Positions 7,101-15,556 are shown, numbered from the stretch's first letter. The stretch: 56,447 nucleotides of DNA from Bacteroidota bacterium (GCA_029558715.1 JAKQEA010000171.1:1-56447), one strand, 5' to 3'. The notes: generated from the letters alone by a model not told the origin. Program-made: numbers and translations.

Positions 7101-9530
7101 TTATTGTGCATCAAATTTGATTCGCTTTGATTCTTCATCCAGTCCGCTGCGGGATTTAGATTGCCTTGTATTATTGCTTCCAAACTTATAGGTAAGTGAT
7201 AACCGTACACGGCTGTTGCGGGTTCTGCCCTGGAAATTCAAATGCTGGTTTTGAAAATTTGTACTGCCCGACCCTTTATCTGTGTTAAGTATGTCAACAA
7301 TATTCCCCCTGAAATCCCATTTGTTTTTTCCAAGCGGGAAACGGATACCACCTGAAAGAACATAGTAAGGATTGGTTCTTGAAATACCGAATACTTGAGG
7401 CGATACATAAAGCCAGTTTAATTCCAGCTTAATATTTTTTGGAATAGAAAAACTGTTATTGGAAACTGCCTGAACCGCATAAATACCCCTGTCGTAGAAT
7501 ACGCCGAGATAATATGATTTTATCCGGGTATAATTGGCATTGATGTTATTAAAAGAGCTCCACCATTTTGTTATTGCTATTGGCAGTGTTGCCGACACAA
7601 AATAATTAAACCGGTCATCCAGATTGTAGTGGGAAGCTATGCCAACCTTTGACGAGTCATTTTGCGAAGTGATAAAGGACATCAGACTGTTAGTATGGCT
7701 GAAACCGGCAGAGAAATTATACTGTTTAACCTGGTAGGCAAATTCAAAATTGTTTGAATACTGCGGATTCAGGAATGAGTTGCCCTGGTAATAGGTGTAT
7801 TGGTCAAGGAAAAATATAAAAGGGTTCAGGTTACGGTAGGTGGGCCTGTCAATTCTTCTTCCATAAGAAATTCTTGCTGATTGTGTCTTGCTGATTTTAT
7901 AACCAATAAAAACAGTGGGGAAGAAATCAACATAGGAACGCTTCACTCTCCGGTTCTGTGTTTCAGATAAGCCATCTGAGTTGGTGTTTTCAATTCTGAG
8001 ACCCGCCTGGTAGCTGAGCTTTTTAAATTCTCTCCGCAGATTACCATATACTGCGTTTACATTTTCCTTATAATCAAAGTTATTGGTGAAGGTATTATCC
8101 GGCACCCATACCTGCGCATTCAGTGTATCAAATGCAACAAGGTTGTTGGTAACGACATAGCTTGATTTAATACCAAAATCAAGCAGGTATTTTCTCCATG
8201 CTCTTCCTGAATAATCTGATTTAAATGAATAAACCGAAATATCCACCGGTTGCGTGTTGCGCAGGTATTTGGTATTGAGTACAGCAACTTTATCACTTAG
8301 TATGTTGATATAATCTTCGCTGCGGCTGTTTTTGTAATATGAGTAATCTGCATCAAAGGTGAGGCTTGCGCCAAGAGTGTCAAGTTTAATCCTGTAATTA
8401 AGATTCTCGGCTGCATTATACCATTTTTGCTTTGCGTCAAAAGTCACCCGCAGAAAATTATCTTCAGTTGTGCCTGAATTGTCAATGTCCGTAGTGCTCA
8501 GGGAAGACTCATCAATATTGTTATTAATATAGCTGGCGGAAAATCCGAGTGTTCCTTTTTTTGTGACATTATAATCCAATCCGTATTTAAGCGAAATATT
8601 GTCGGTCTCGGTTTGCCGTGTATTGGACTGGTCAAAGAAAGATGTTTCGCCGTTGTAAGGAATTGTTCTTGTCAAACCTATTCTTCTTTCTGAATCAAAT
8701 TGCTGATAGTTGCCTGTAAAGAACATCCCCACTTTACCTTTTGCATAGTTCAGTGAAAGGTCGGTATTATACCTGTTGTTCCAGATAAAGCCGGTGCCAA
8801 GCGTCAGTTGGCCATTATACCCTTTCTTCTTTATCCTTTTGGTGCTGATGTTAATGACACCGGCATTACCTGCAGCTTCAAACTGGGCCGGTGGATTAGA
8901 AAATATTTCCAGCTTCTCCACGGAATTGCTGGGCAGGCTTTTCAAATAGGAAGTAAGTTCCTGTCCGGTAAGAAAACTTTGTTTGCCATCAATTAAAATT
9001 AAAAGCCCCTCCTTACCACGCAGTGTTAAATTTTCATTGTTATCTACTATCACACCCGGGGCTTTTTGTAAAACATCAAACACACTGCCGCCCGTACTTG
9101 CAATAGAATTTTCTACATTCACCACTGTTCTATCAGCCTTGACTTCCACAAAAGGTTTTTGGCCCTTTACAATCACTTCCTCCAATGCCTTTACCGATTT
9201 TTCAGTAAATACAAGTTCACCCACAGGAATAGTTTCACTGCCTGATGATATGGTAAAGCTTTTGGAAAGAAGTTTTTTGTAACCTACCAGCGATGCGCCG
9301 ATCATGAACTTGCCGGGCCGGGGAGTCTGAAAGAAATAGTTTCCTCCTGCATCAGTAACAGTAGTTTTTGCAACCGATGAGTCCGGCAGCTTTAATAAAT
9401 AAACAGTAACATTTACCAGGCCTTTGCCTGTTTCATCTTTAATGAGTCCCGACAAGCCATTCCCGCTTTGTGAGAAACCCACAGCACCTGCTAACAGCAG
9501 TGCAACCAGTAAACACAGTTTGTTTTTCAT
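7101..9530 (-). CDS. TonB-dependent receptor-like outer membrane protein (OMP_b-brl_3 type)
   Basis: An 809-residue protein with a signal peptide ending GAVGFSQ. Residues about 25-110 form a carboxypeptidase-regulatory-like (Ig-like) domain. Residues 125-235 form the plug domain (VFDVLQKAPGVIVD, LLILIDGKQSF, VEKLEIFSNPPAQFEA). The remainder is a beta barrel rich in aromatic strand motifs such as NFEFAYQVKQYNFSAGF. It is shorter than SusC proteins and has no SusD partner, fitting the outer-membrane beta-barrel family of Bacteroidota that imports small ligands or metals using TonB. No ligand can be assigned. A tiny ORF ends two bases upstream of its ATG. Confidence 0.9.
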   Translation of the reverse strand: MKNKLCLLVALLLAGAVGFSQSGNGLSGLIKDETGKGLVNVTVYLLKLPDSSVAKTTVTDAGGNYFFQTPRPGKFMIGASLVGYKKLLSKSFTISSGSETIPVGELVFTEKSVKALEEVIVKGQKPFVEVKADRTVVNVENSIASTGGSVFDVLQKAPGVIVDNNENLTLRGKEGLLILIDGKQSFLTGQELTSYLKSLPSNSVEKLEIFSNPPAQFEAAGNAGVINISTKRIKKKGYNGQLTLGTGFIWNNRYNTDLSLNYAKGKVGMFFTGNYQQFDSERRIGLTRTIPYNGETSFFDQSNTRQTETDNISLKYGLDYNVTKKGTLGFSASYINNNIDESSLSTTDIDNSGTTEDNFLRVTFDAKQKWYNAAENLNYRIKLDTLGASLTFDADYSYYKNSRSEDYINILSDKVAVLNTKYLRNTQPVDISVYSFKSDYSGRAWRKYLLDFGIKSSYVVTNNLVAFDTLNAQVWVPDNTFTNNFDYKENVNAVYGNLRREFKKLSYQAGLRIENTNSDGLSETQNRRVKRSYVDFFPTVFIGYKISKTQSARISYGRRIDRPTYRNLNPFIFFLDQYTYYQGNSFLNPQYSNNFEFAYQVKQYNFSAGFSHTNSLMSFITSQNDSSKVGIASHYNLDDRFNYFVSATLPIAITKWWSSFNNINANYTRIKSYYLGVFYDRGIYAVQAVSNNSFSIPKNIKLELNWLYVSPQVFGISRTNPYYVLSGGIRFPLGKNKWDFRGNIVDILNTDKGSGSTNFQNQHLNFQGRTRNSRVRLSLTYKFGSNNTRQSKSRSGLDEESKRIKFDAQ

Positions 9531-9532
9531 GT

Positions 9533-9616
9533 CTAAACTTTATTTTTTGTTTTATTATTGTCAGAAAATAGTTTTCCTGATAAGAGTAGCAGGATAAACC
9601 CTAATACTGCTTTCAT
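9533..9616 (-). CDS. Tiny signal-peptide-like ORF (27 codons)
   Basis: Minus-strand ATG at 9616 to TAG at 9533-9535. The product begins MKAVLGFILLLLSGKLFS and then has a short polar tail (DNNKTKNKV). It fills the gap between the exported DinB gene and the TonB-barrel gene, and its stop is two bases from the next ATG. It could be a leader peptide coupling translation, or the stub of a deleted exported protein. Only codon structure and position support it. Confidence 0.3.
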   Translation of the reverse strand: MKAVLGFILLLLSGKLFSDNNKTKNKV

Positions 9617-9635
9617 TTTTTGATTTTTTTATTTA

Positions 9636-10220
9636 TTAAAAGGGCCTGTAAAATGCCGGTTCAATACCGTTCATTCTCAGGTAAACAATTATTTCAGCCC
9701 GGTGATGTGTAATGTGGTCACGGACAAACATGGCCATCACCCGCAATGATTTGGGAGTTTTTACAAACGGCAATGTGAATTGGGTATCAAAATCTGCATC
9801 AGTCATGTTATCAAATCTGGCAATCAGTTTGTCAAATGACTTTGAGAGCTTATCAATAATCTCAGCCTTTGTCATTTTAATTTCTTCATACGCTTCCATT
9901 CCTTTAATTAATTCAGGACCATCAAATGTCTTTGCCATCATTACATTATCGGCCTGGTGATTATTGTTATAAATTAGGTGTTTTAACTGTTCGCCGAATG
10001 AACGAACTGTATCATCTTTTGATGGCCTGAAATCATATTTATCTTCCGGCATCTGGTTAGCAATAGCTAATGTGTATACCTTCATGTGTTGCATGATTTC
10101 CGACATCTCACCACCAAAAACTGATTTAGCTGTTGATACCTGAGTAACAGATACAGCAGATGTTTGAGAGAATGAAATGATACCCGGTAAAAGGAGCATC
10201 ATGAAAAACAATTTTTTCAT
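9636..10220 (-). CDS. Exported DinB-fold protein
   Basis: The start was set at 10220 (MKKLFFMMLLLPGIISFSQ, a signal peptide) rather than the upstream ATG at 10259. The mature protein is a four-helix DinB/YfiT-type bundle. QLKHLIYNNNHQADN supplies the first histidine, and the late helix RDHITHHRAEIIVYLR supplies the HxxxH pair that binds a metal in this superfamily. DinB-fold proteins are usually cytosolic metal-dependent enzymes, such as thiol transferases. A signal peptide on one is notable but recurs in Bacteroidota. It is the first gene of the envelope operon, 155 bases downstream of the sigma-factor gene. Confidence 0.85.
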   Translation of the reverse strand: MKKLFFMMLLLPGIISFSQTSAVSVTQVSTAKSVFGGEMSEIMQHMKVYTLAIANQMPEDKYDFRPSKDDTVRSFGEQLKHLIYNNNHQADNVMMAKTFDGPELIKGMEAYEEIKMTKAEIIDKLSKSFDKLIARFDNMTDADFDTQFTLPFVKTPKSLRVMAMFVRDHITHHRAEIIVYLRMNGIEPAFYRPF

Positions 10221-10280
10221 AAATGATTTTTTCTGATTAAGAAATGGCCCGGAAAACATTTTGTATAGCTCCCCGATGCT

Positions 10281-10306
10281 GTCGTGGTAATGACAATCAG
10301 CTGACA
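10281..10306 (-). promoter_or_regulatory. Candidate ECF-type promoter for the envelope operon
   Basis: On the minus strand, TGTCAG (10306-10301) is followed after 16 bases by CGAC (10284-10281). The first gene starts at 10220, giving a leader of about 55 bases. ECF42-group promoters are described with a TGTC-type -35 and a CG-rich -10 element, so the adjacent sigma factor may read this site. It rests on two short boxes only. The boxes also sit inside a small inverted repeat (CTGTC...GACAG). Confidence 0.3.
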
Positions 10307-10375
10307 GAAAAAGAGACTTTTAAAAAGGGGTTGTATTCTGAAATGGACAAACGGGGGATGGGGCCGGGGAATGGG

Positions 10376-11668
10376 TTAATTCAATTTTAAACGGCAGGTT
10401 TCAATTTTTTTGGAGATAGTCTTCAACTCACTGTTGTTCATAGTGAGAGTAGCGGCCTTTTCAAAACTCTTTCGGGCTTCTGCCCAATTTGAAAGCTCCA
10501 TGAGCAATTCTCCTTTGACAGCATGAAAGAGGTAATAACTTTCCAGGGAATCAGATTTTGAAATATTTTTTAATTCGTCAAGAGCATTTAGCTGGCCATG
10601 AACTTTTGATAAGGCAACGATGCGATTTAGCTGAACAACCGGGCTATGGTCAATCCTGATTAACAGGTTGTAAAGGTTAAGAATTTCCTGCCAGTTGGTT
10701 TGTTCGTAACTATTGGCAATGCAATGACAGGCGCTGATGGCCGCCTGTATATAATAAGAGTTGATTATTCCTTCACCGGCAGCTTTTTGAAGATAATTTG
10801 CGCCGGATTGAATTAATGGGCGGTTCCATAAAGACCTGTCCTGTTCATGTAATAAAATAATATCACCTTCTTTGGAAATTCTTGCCCTGAACCGGGAAGC
10901 ATTGAAACACATTAACGCAAGCAATGAAAATGTAGCTGAGTTTTTTCCTGCCGGATGTTCGCTCAATATTCTGCTAAGGCGTATGGCTTCAGCGCAAATA
11001 TCCATGCGGATATGTTCATCGCCTTCAGTGGCGCTGTACCCTTCATTAAACAATAAGTAAATCGTTTCAAGCACTGATTCCACTCTCTGAGTAAGGTTTT
11101 CATTGGGTGGAATTTCAAACGCTATATTCAGGTCACGGATGGTTTGCCTTGCCCTTACCAATCTTTTTGTGATGGTGGTTTCTGTAGTTAAGTATGCTTT
11201 TGCAATTTCTGAAATACTAAAGCCGCAAAGCGTTTTCAGTATTAAAGATGTTTGAGCCTCTTTGCCCAATTCAGGATTGCAGCATACAAACATCATGCGG
11301 AGCAAATCATCTTTTATTTCTGCATCTGAAAACATTTCTTCAATGGCAGTTTCCGCCGTCCATCCCCTTTCAAGAAGGTAGAGGTTATTTTTCGCATACT
11401 CCAATTTGTACTTATCCCTTTTGATAATATTCAGCGCTTTGTTTTTTGCTGTACGCATCAGCCATGCCGATGGATTATCAGGAATACCGTTTTCTTTCCA
11501 ATGCTTCATAGCTTCCACCATCGCATCCTGCACCACATCCTCAGCCATTTCCATATTGGCCGGTCCAAAGATTTTGGTAAGCACTGAAACGAGGTTACCG
11601 GAGTCTTTGCGGTAATGGGTTTCAAGAAGGCTATGTATTTCGGACGTCTTTGGCATTATTGATTGCAA
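10376..11668 (-). CDS. ECF sigma factor with C-terminal TPR-like extension (ECF42/DUF6596 type)
   Basis: A 430-residue protein, about twice the size of an ordinary ECF sigma factor. Residues 10-80 are the sigma-2 region (AEDVVQDAMVEAMKHW, NPSAWLMRTAKNKALNIIKRD). Residues 120-175 are sigma-4 (ILKTLCGFSISEIAKAYLTTETTITKRLVRARQ). From residue 190 the chain shows the DUF6596 signature (ETIYLLFNEGYSA, LLALMCFNASRFRAR, LHEQDRSLWN) and helical repeats. This fits group ECF42, in which the extension replaces a separate anti-sigma factor. The usual DGPF/YCII partner gene is not seen nearby. The start may be the internal ATG at 11656 (MPKTSEI). Confidence 0.9.
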   Translation of the reverse strand: MQSIMPKTSEIHSLLETHYRKDSGNLVSVLTKIFGPANMEMAEDVVQDAMVEAMKHWKENGIPDNPSAWLMRTAKNKALNIIKRDKYKLEYAKNNLYLLERGWTAETAIEEMFSDAEIKDDLLRMMFVCCNPELGKEAQTSLILKTLCGFSISEIAKAYLTTETTITKRLVRARQTIRDLNIAFEIPPNENLTQRVESVLETIYLLFNEGYSATEGDEHIRMDICAEAIRLSRILSEHPAGKNSATFSLLALMCFNASRFRARISKEGDIILLHEQDRSLWNRPLIQSGANYLQKAAGEGIINSYYIQAAISACHCIANSYEQTNWQEILNLYNLLIRIDHSPVVQLNRIVALSKVHGQLNALDELKNISKSDSLESYYLFHAVKGELLMELSNWAEARKSFEKAATLTMNNSELKTISKKIETCRLKLN

Positions 11669-11736
11669 GGTAAAAAGTTGTTAGCTTATTCAAACCGCAA
11701 TTTTTTTCAGGACGATACACAATTCGCCGACCCACT

Positions 11737-11804
11737 AAGTCAGGCACATTTGCAAGGCACACAAGGTCGACACACAAGGCCAACCTTGCAAAAGAGCCTG
11801 ACTT
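11737..11804 (+). repeat. Long hairpin, 21-bp arms, attC-like
   Basis: Arms 11737-11757 and 11784-11804 pair at 19 of 21 positions (AAGTCAGGC...TTTGCAAGG against its complement), with a 26-base loop. The loop holds two copies of CACACAAGG. The region 11669-12124 has no convincing gene. A weaker dyad follows at about 11827-11877 (CCCTACTTCGTTGG / CCAAGACGAAGGG), then the long element at 11885-12070. Confidence 0.55.
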
Positions 11805-11884
11805 GTTCCAGCGCTTCTGGGACACACCCTACTTCGTTGGACACATACTTTCGGTTTGACACACCAAGACGAAGGGCGAACACA

Positions 11885-12070
11885 TAACAGGGAGTTTGCT
11901 GCTATGCTGGCAGACGAATATATTCTCAGCTTCATATCGCTATCAGCCCATATCCGGCTTACGGAATTCTATCAGCTTTTGTTGTTACCTTCATCATCAG
12001 TTTTTCAATCGGCTGCGGCTCAGGGCTGGACATTATAAAATACCAGCACAGCAGCAAGCCCTGTCCGTTG
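11885..12070 (+). repeat. attC-like imperfect palindrome A
   Basis: The left end (11886-11910; AACAGGGAG, then TTTGCTGCTATGCTGG) pairs with the right end (12043-12070; CCAGCACAGCAGCAAG, then CCCTGTCCGTTG) in an imperfect stem with a few bulged bases. Outer ends are AAC and GTT, as in integron attC sites, though 186 bases is longer than typical. The right 110 bases are clearly related to the right half of element B at 12664-12860, sharing stretches such as TCAGCTTTTGT and TTTTCAATCGGC. It precedes the first cassette gene. Confidence 0.55.
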
Positions 12071-12124
12071 GTAGCAAAATGACAACACTCTAAAATTCAA
12101 AGCGACAAAAAATATTATCGCAAA

Positions 12125-12652
12125 ATGACAAATTATTTAATTGTACCGGGACTTGGAAATTCAGGACCAGAACATTGGCAGACTTACTTTCAAAATTCAG
12201 GAGACAATTTTTACAGAATTGAACAACAAGAGTGGGACGCACCAACTTGTGAAGAATGGACATCAACCATTGACAAGAAAGTTTCAGAGTTTGACCTTTC
12301 AACTGTTGTACTTATTGGACACAGTTTAGGTTGCTCGACAATTGCACATTGGGCGACAAAATTCAAAAGACAAATTAAAGGGGCATTGCTTGTTGCACCA
12401 AGCGACCTTGAAGCACCTCAATACACATTTCCAGCGACAGGTTTTGCACCAATTCCACTTGACAAAATAAACTTTAAGACAATCGTTGTAGCAAGTGCAG
12501 ACGACATTTGGGTTTCATTTGATAGAGCCAAATTTTTTGCAGACAGTTGGGGAAGCGAATTTATAAATATTGGTAACGCAGGACACATCAATGCCATTTC
12601 GGGACACACAAATTGGGACGAGGGAATGGAGATTTTAAAAACACTCGGTTGA
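12125..12652 (+). CDS. RBBP9/YdeN-type alpha/beta hydrolase
   Basis: A 175-residue protein typical in size for the Ser_hydrolase (RBBP9/YdeN) family. It opens with YLIVPGLGNSGPEHWQ, the family's oxyanion-region motif. The nucleophile is Ser67 in GHSLG, the acid is in ASADD (Asp126/127), and the base is His154 in NAGHINA. The substrate is unknown. It is the first gene of an AT-rich array transcribed opposite to the sigma-factor operon on its left, and it is flanked by palindromic spacers on both sides. The many GAC aspartate codons differ from the GAT-rich neighbours outside the array, consistent with transfer. Confidence 0.88.
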   Translation: MTNYLIVPGLGNSGPEHWQTYFQNSGDNFYRIEQQEWDAPTCEEWTSTIDKKVSEFDLSTVVLIGHSLGCSTIAHWATKFKRQIKGALLVAPSDLEAPQYTFPATGFAPIPLDKINFKTIVVASADDIWVSFDRAKFFADSWGSEFINIGNAGHINAISGHTNWDEGMEILKTLG

Positions 12653-12663
12653 CAAAATGCACT

Positions 12664-12860
12664 GCTACCAACATCGGGTTCCTATGCAAGTTGGGCTCGA
12701 CATTGTAACATCAGCTAATTGCAAATCCCAGCTTCAGTTCCAGCAGAGGAATATCTTTCAGCTTTTGTACTTAACTTCATCAACATATTTTCAATCGGCA
12801 GCGGTTATGGGCAGACGGAATACTAATTCCCAACCTGCATAAAGCCCTGCTCGTTAGCGG
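12664..12860 (+). repeat. attC-like imperfect palindrome B
   Basis: The left end CCAACATCGGGTTCCTATGC followed by AAGTTGGG pairs with the right end CCCAACCTGCATAAAGCCC followed by TGCTCGTTAG. Left AAC is at 12670-12672 and right GTT at 12853-12855. The right half (12748-12862) aligns with 11963-12074 of element A at roughly 70 percent by eye. It lies between the hydrolase and LysE genes and has no coding potential. Confidence 0.6.
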
Positions 12861-12895
12861 CAATGTTACTAGACCTCAATTAATTTACTAGGATT

Positions 12896-13531
12896 ATGGC
12901 AGGAATAATTCATTTTGAAACATTTTTATTGGCAGGTATTTTACTAAACCTGACACCAGGCAACGATACAATTTTTATTTTGACAAAAAGCATTTCCCAA
13001 GGTAGAAAAGCAGGAATAGTTTCAGCTTTGGGTATTGGAACAGGGAGTGTTGTTCATACAATTTTGGCTGCTTTCGGACTTTCATTAATTATTTCAAAAT
13101 CAATTTTACTATTCAACATAATTAAATTTGCAGGAGCAGCATATCTCATCTACATCGGATACAAAATGCTGACAGACAAATCGCCAATTAAAACTGACGG
13201 AGCTATTTTGAAAAGCTCAGTTAACTATTTGAAAATATACAGAGATGCAATTTTTACAAATATTTTAAATCCCAAAGTTGCATTATTTTATATTGCATTT
13301 CTTCCTCAGTTCATTGACCCCACTTTACAAAATACTATATTACCATTCCTTACACTCGGAACAACTTTTATCGCAACAGGAACTGCGTGGTGTTTAATAT
13401 TGGCGACTTTCGCATCAGCAATTTTCAGTAAACTAAAAAGAAATAAAAAAGTGTCAACATACATAAACAAAATTTGCGAACTAACAATGATTGCTTTGGG
13501 AATAAAAGTGGCGTTGACTGACAAAAAATAG
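12896..13531 (+). CDS. LysE/RhtB-family amino acid exporter
   Basis: A 211-residue inner-membrane protein with six hydrophobic helices. It has the family signature near the N-terminus (LTPGNDTIFILTKSISQG, followed by RKAG) and the later motif FTNILNPKVALFYIAFLPQFI. LysE/RhtB proteins export amino acids or their derivatives using the proton gradient. The substrate is not predictable. It is preceded by palindrome B and followed by another dyad-rich spacer. It stands as a single gene with no linked regulator. Confidence 0.92.
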   Translation: MAGIIHFETFLLAGILLNLTPGNDTIFILTKSISQGRKAGIVSALGIGTGSVVHTILAAFGLSLIISKSILLFNIIKFAGAAYLIYIGYKMLTDKSPIKTDGAILKSSVNYLKIYRDAIFTNILNPKVALFYIAFLPQFIDPTLQNTILPFLTLGTTFIATGTAWCLILATFASAIFSKLKRNKKVSTYINKICELTMIALGIKVALTDKK

Positions 13532-13550
13532 AATTGTAAAGGCCCCAGCT

Positions 13551-13659
13551 GGGCGAAGTTTTGAGCGAGGAAAAAGAGCGAGAGCCAACTTTGCCCGTTG
13601 CAACAAAAGGCGAAGTTATCCAACCCAAATCCTAACCCGCGAAACTTCGCCAAACGGGG
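13551..13659 (+). repeat. Dyad-rich spacer C
   Basis: GGCGAAGTT occurs at 13552-13560 and 13609-13617, and its complement AACTTCGCC at 13643-13651. Outer CCCGTTG (13594-13600) faces CAAACGGGG (13651-13659). The second copy and its complement form a hairpin of about 60 bases. It differs in sequence from palindromes A and B but occupies the same intergenic position between single genes. Confidence 0.45.
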
Positions 13660-13703
13660 AAACAAATGTAATTGAACCAGTGGGCATCTAAATAATTTAA
13701 CTT

Positions 13704-14231
13704 ATGGAAAATTCAACAGACAAAGAGTTTTTAAACGAATGTAAAAACAGGATTGACAGTTCCTTCCAACGACTTTATCATTGCCTTGACCAACTTGATA
13801 ACAATCAAATTTGGTGGCGACCAAATGAAAAAATGAACTCTATCGGGATACTAATTACTCACACTTGTGGAGCTTTCAGACAATGGACAATCACTATCAT
13901 GAACAATGAAGAAGATGTGAGAGATAGACCAGAGGAATTTATTAACAACAACAAAATCAGCAAACAAGAATTGCTTCAGTTTGCAACAAAACTTAAATCT
14001 GATTTTATAACAGCAATAAACAATCTTGACCCTTTACGTCTTATGGAACAAAGACGCATACAGGGGTACGATACAACTCTGATGAGCGCAATCTTCCGTG
14101 CACTTACACACGTAGAAGGACACATTGGGCAAATAGTTTTGCTCACTAGAATTCAGTTAGGCAATAATTATAAGATCTTCTGGACACCACAGACAGATGA
14201 ACAAAGAGCCGAACGAAAAAACAAACATTAA
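13704..14231 (+). CDS. DUF1572 (DinB-fold) protein
   Basis: A 175-residue cytosolic protein without a signal peptide. The helices match DUF1572: an N-terminal SSFQRLYHCLDQL, then IWWRPNEKMNSIGILITHTCGAFRQW with the first metal histidine. The late helix ALTHVEGHIGQIVLLTRIQL carries the HxxxH pair, and the tail TPQTDEQRAERK is typical. It belongs to the DinB superfamily of metal-dependent four-helix bundles; the reaction is unknown. It is the third gene of the array. The next spacer (14232-14352) contains the small palindrome CAGTTAGTAACTG at 14262-14274. Confidence 0.85.
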   Translation: MENSTDKEFLNECKNRIDSSFQRLYHCLDQLDNNQIWWRPNEKMNSIGILITHTCGAFRQWTITIMNNEEDVRDRPEEFINNNKISKQELLQFATKLKSDFITAINNLDPLRLMEQRRIQGYDTTLMSAIFRALTHVEGHIGQIVLLTRIQLGNNYKIFWTPQTDEQRAERKNKH

Positions 14232-14352
14232 TAAATTGAATAATTACAGCCTGTTTTCCCGCAGTTAGTAACTGTCTGACAAATGAAAGACAAAAACACT
14301 GATGGTAACAAGGGCTTAGCGATAGCGGTCATTGTAAAACGATACAGGAAAT

Positions 14353-15396
14353 ATGAAACTAATATTAATTTTAACTTTCACGTTATTGGTAAACTATTCA
14401 TTTGCTCAAATAAAATTTAATGAAAAGTTTGCTGACGAAAAACTTTATAATAAAGCACTGTCAGCCGACAGTGCGATAAAAGCGGGTGAATTTGGGACAG
14501 TTCACAGTTTACTTATTGTAAAGAACGGAAAAGTAGTGTTTGAAAACTATTATAATAATTGGAAGCAGGATTCGCTACATCAGCTACAATCAGCAACCAA
14601 AAGCATTATTTCAACATTATTAGGCTGTGCCATACAACAAAAATTTATAAAAAGTGAAAACGACTTAATTTCAACTTATAATTCACAATATCAAATTGAT
14701 AATAATCAAAAAAAACAAATAAGAATCAGTGACCTTTTGACCCAACGACACGGACTTGTCTGGAGCGAAGGAGCTTGGGAAGACCCAAAAAATACCTGGC
14801 GAAAAGTTATCAGTGAACAAGGAGACTGGTTTAAAAAAATTCTTGAAGTGCCAATGGACACGGTTCCAGGAACAAAATTTATATACAGCAATGCTGCGCC
14901 AACATTGGTTTCGGGACTTGTTCAAACCGCAAGTAAAACGCAAATAGACTCTTTTGCCATTAAATACTTGTTTCAGCCATTGGAATTCAATAATTATTGG
15001 TTCTGGCAAGGTAATAATGGACCTCAAAATAATGGAATGGCACTAATTTCACTGACTTCAAGAGATATGGCTAAAATTGGACAACTCTATCTTCAAAATG
15101 GTAAATGGGGCAATCAACAAATTATACCCCAGAGTTATGTTCAAATGGCAACTTCGCCAATTGTAAAAGGAGTTGGGTTAAATGGTGCATATAAACAATA
15201 TGACTACGGTTATTTTTGGTGGAGCAATCCTATTTCACAAGGTGACAAAAAAACAAATGTATTTTTAGCAAGAGGGGCAGGAGGACAAAATATTATCGTA
15301 AATCGAGAAGAAAATCTTGTTATCGTAACGACTGCCTGGAATATGCAACAATCGAACAAGGTGCAATTGATTTATGACTGGTATCTGTGTGACTAA
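14353..15396 (+). CDS. Exported serine hydrolase, class C beta-lactamase-like
   Basis: A 347-residue protein with signal peptide ending NYSFAQ. It has the penicilloyl-serine-transferase fold motifs: Ser80-x-x-Lys83 (SATK), Tyr178-Ser-Asn180 (YSN), and near the C-terminus RGAGGQ in place of the usual KTG box. This combination is common in class-C-related esterases and peptidases rather than true AmpC enzymes, so hydrolysis of a small ester or D-amino-acid peptide is more likely than beta-lactam resistance (inference). It is followed by a palindromic spacer and a metallo-beta-lactamase gene. Confidence 0.88.
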   Translation: MKLILILTFTLLVNYSFAQIKFNEKFADEKLYNKALSADSAIKAGEFGTVHSLLIVKNGKVVFENYYNNWKQDSLHQLQSATKSIISTLLGCAIQQKFIKSENDLISTYNSQYQIDNNQKKQIRISDLLTQRHGLVWSEGAWEDPKNTWRKVISEQGDWFKKILEVPMDTVPGTKFIYSNAAPTLVSGLVQTASKTQIDSFAIKYLFQPLEFNNYWFWQGNNGPQNNGMALISLTSRDMAKIGQLYLQNGKWGNQQIIPQSYVQMATSPIVKGVGLNGAYKQYDYGYFWWSNPISQGDKKTNVFLARGAGGQNIIVNREENLVIVTTAWNMQQSNKVQLIYDWYLCD

Positions 15397-15414
15397 AGAA
15401 AAGAAACAACGAAC

Positions 15415-15556
15415 CGCTAACACAGGTTTGGCAAAAATGGCGGTTCAGCGCTCCAAAGACAGTTTTGTGGTCGCAGAAAGCTTTGCGCTCCGCATCAACA
15501 TTTGTGGTGAAAAGCGCCACCTTCGCCAGGCCAGATACCGTTTGCAGAACCACCCA
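15415..15556 (+). repeat. attC-like palindromic spacer E
   Basis: It begins CGCTAACACAGGTTTGGC and ends with CCGTTTGCAGAACC. Internal dyads include AGCGCTCCAAAG against CTTTGCGCT and GGCGGTTCAGCGC against GCGCCACCTTCGCC. The opening CGCTAAC and GGTTTGGCAA/T words recur in spacer F at 16304, downstream of the next gene, as expected for a family of recombination sites. No gene is visible in it. Confidence 0.5.

Noticed and set aside
11735-12038. Several short ORFs in the spacer before the first cassette gene
   Set aside because: They lie within palindromic sequence, lack any domain, and differ between the two related spacers.
14232-14352. A full attC-like palindrome between the DUF1572 and serine hydrolase genes
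   Set aside because: Only the short CAGTTAGTAACTG dyad is clear; the ends do not pair convincingly, so it was not listed as a repeat.
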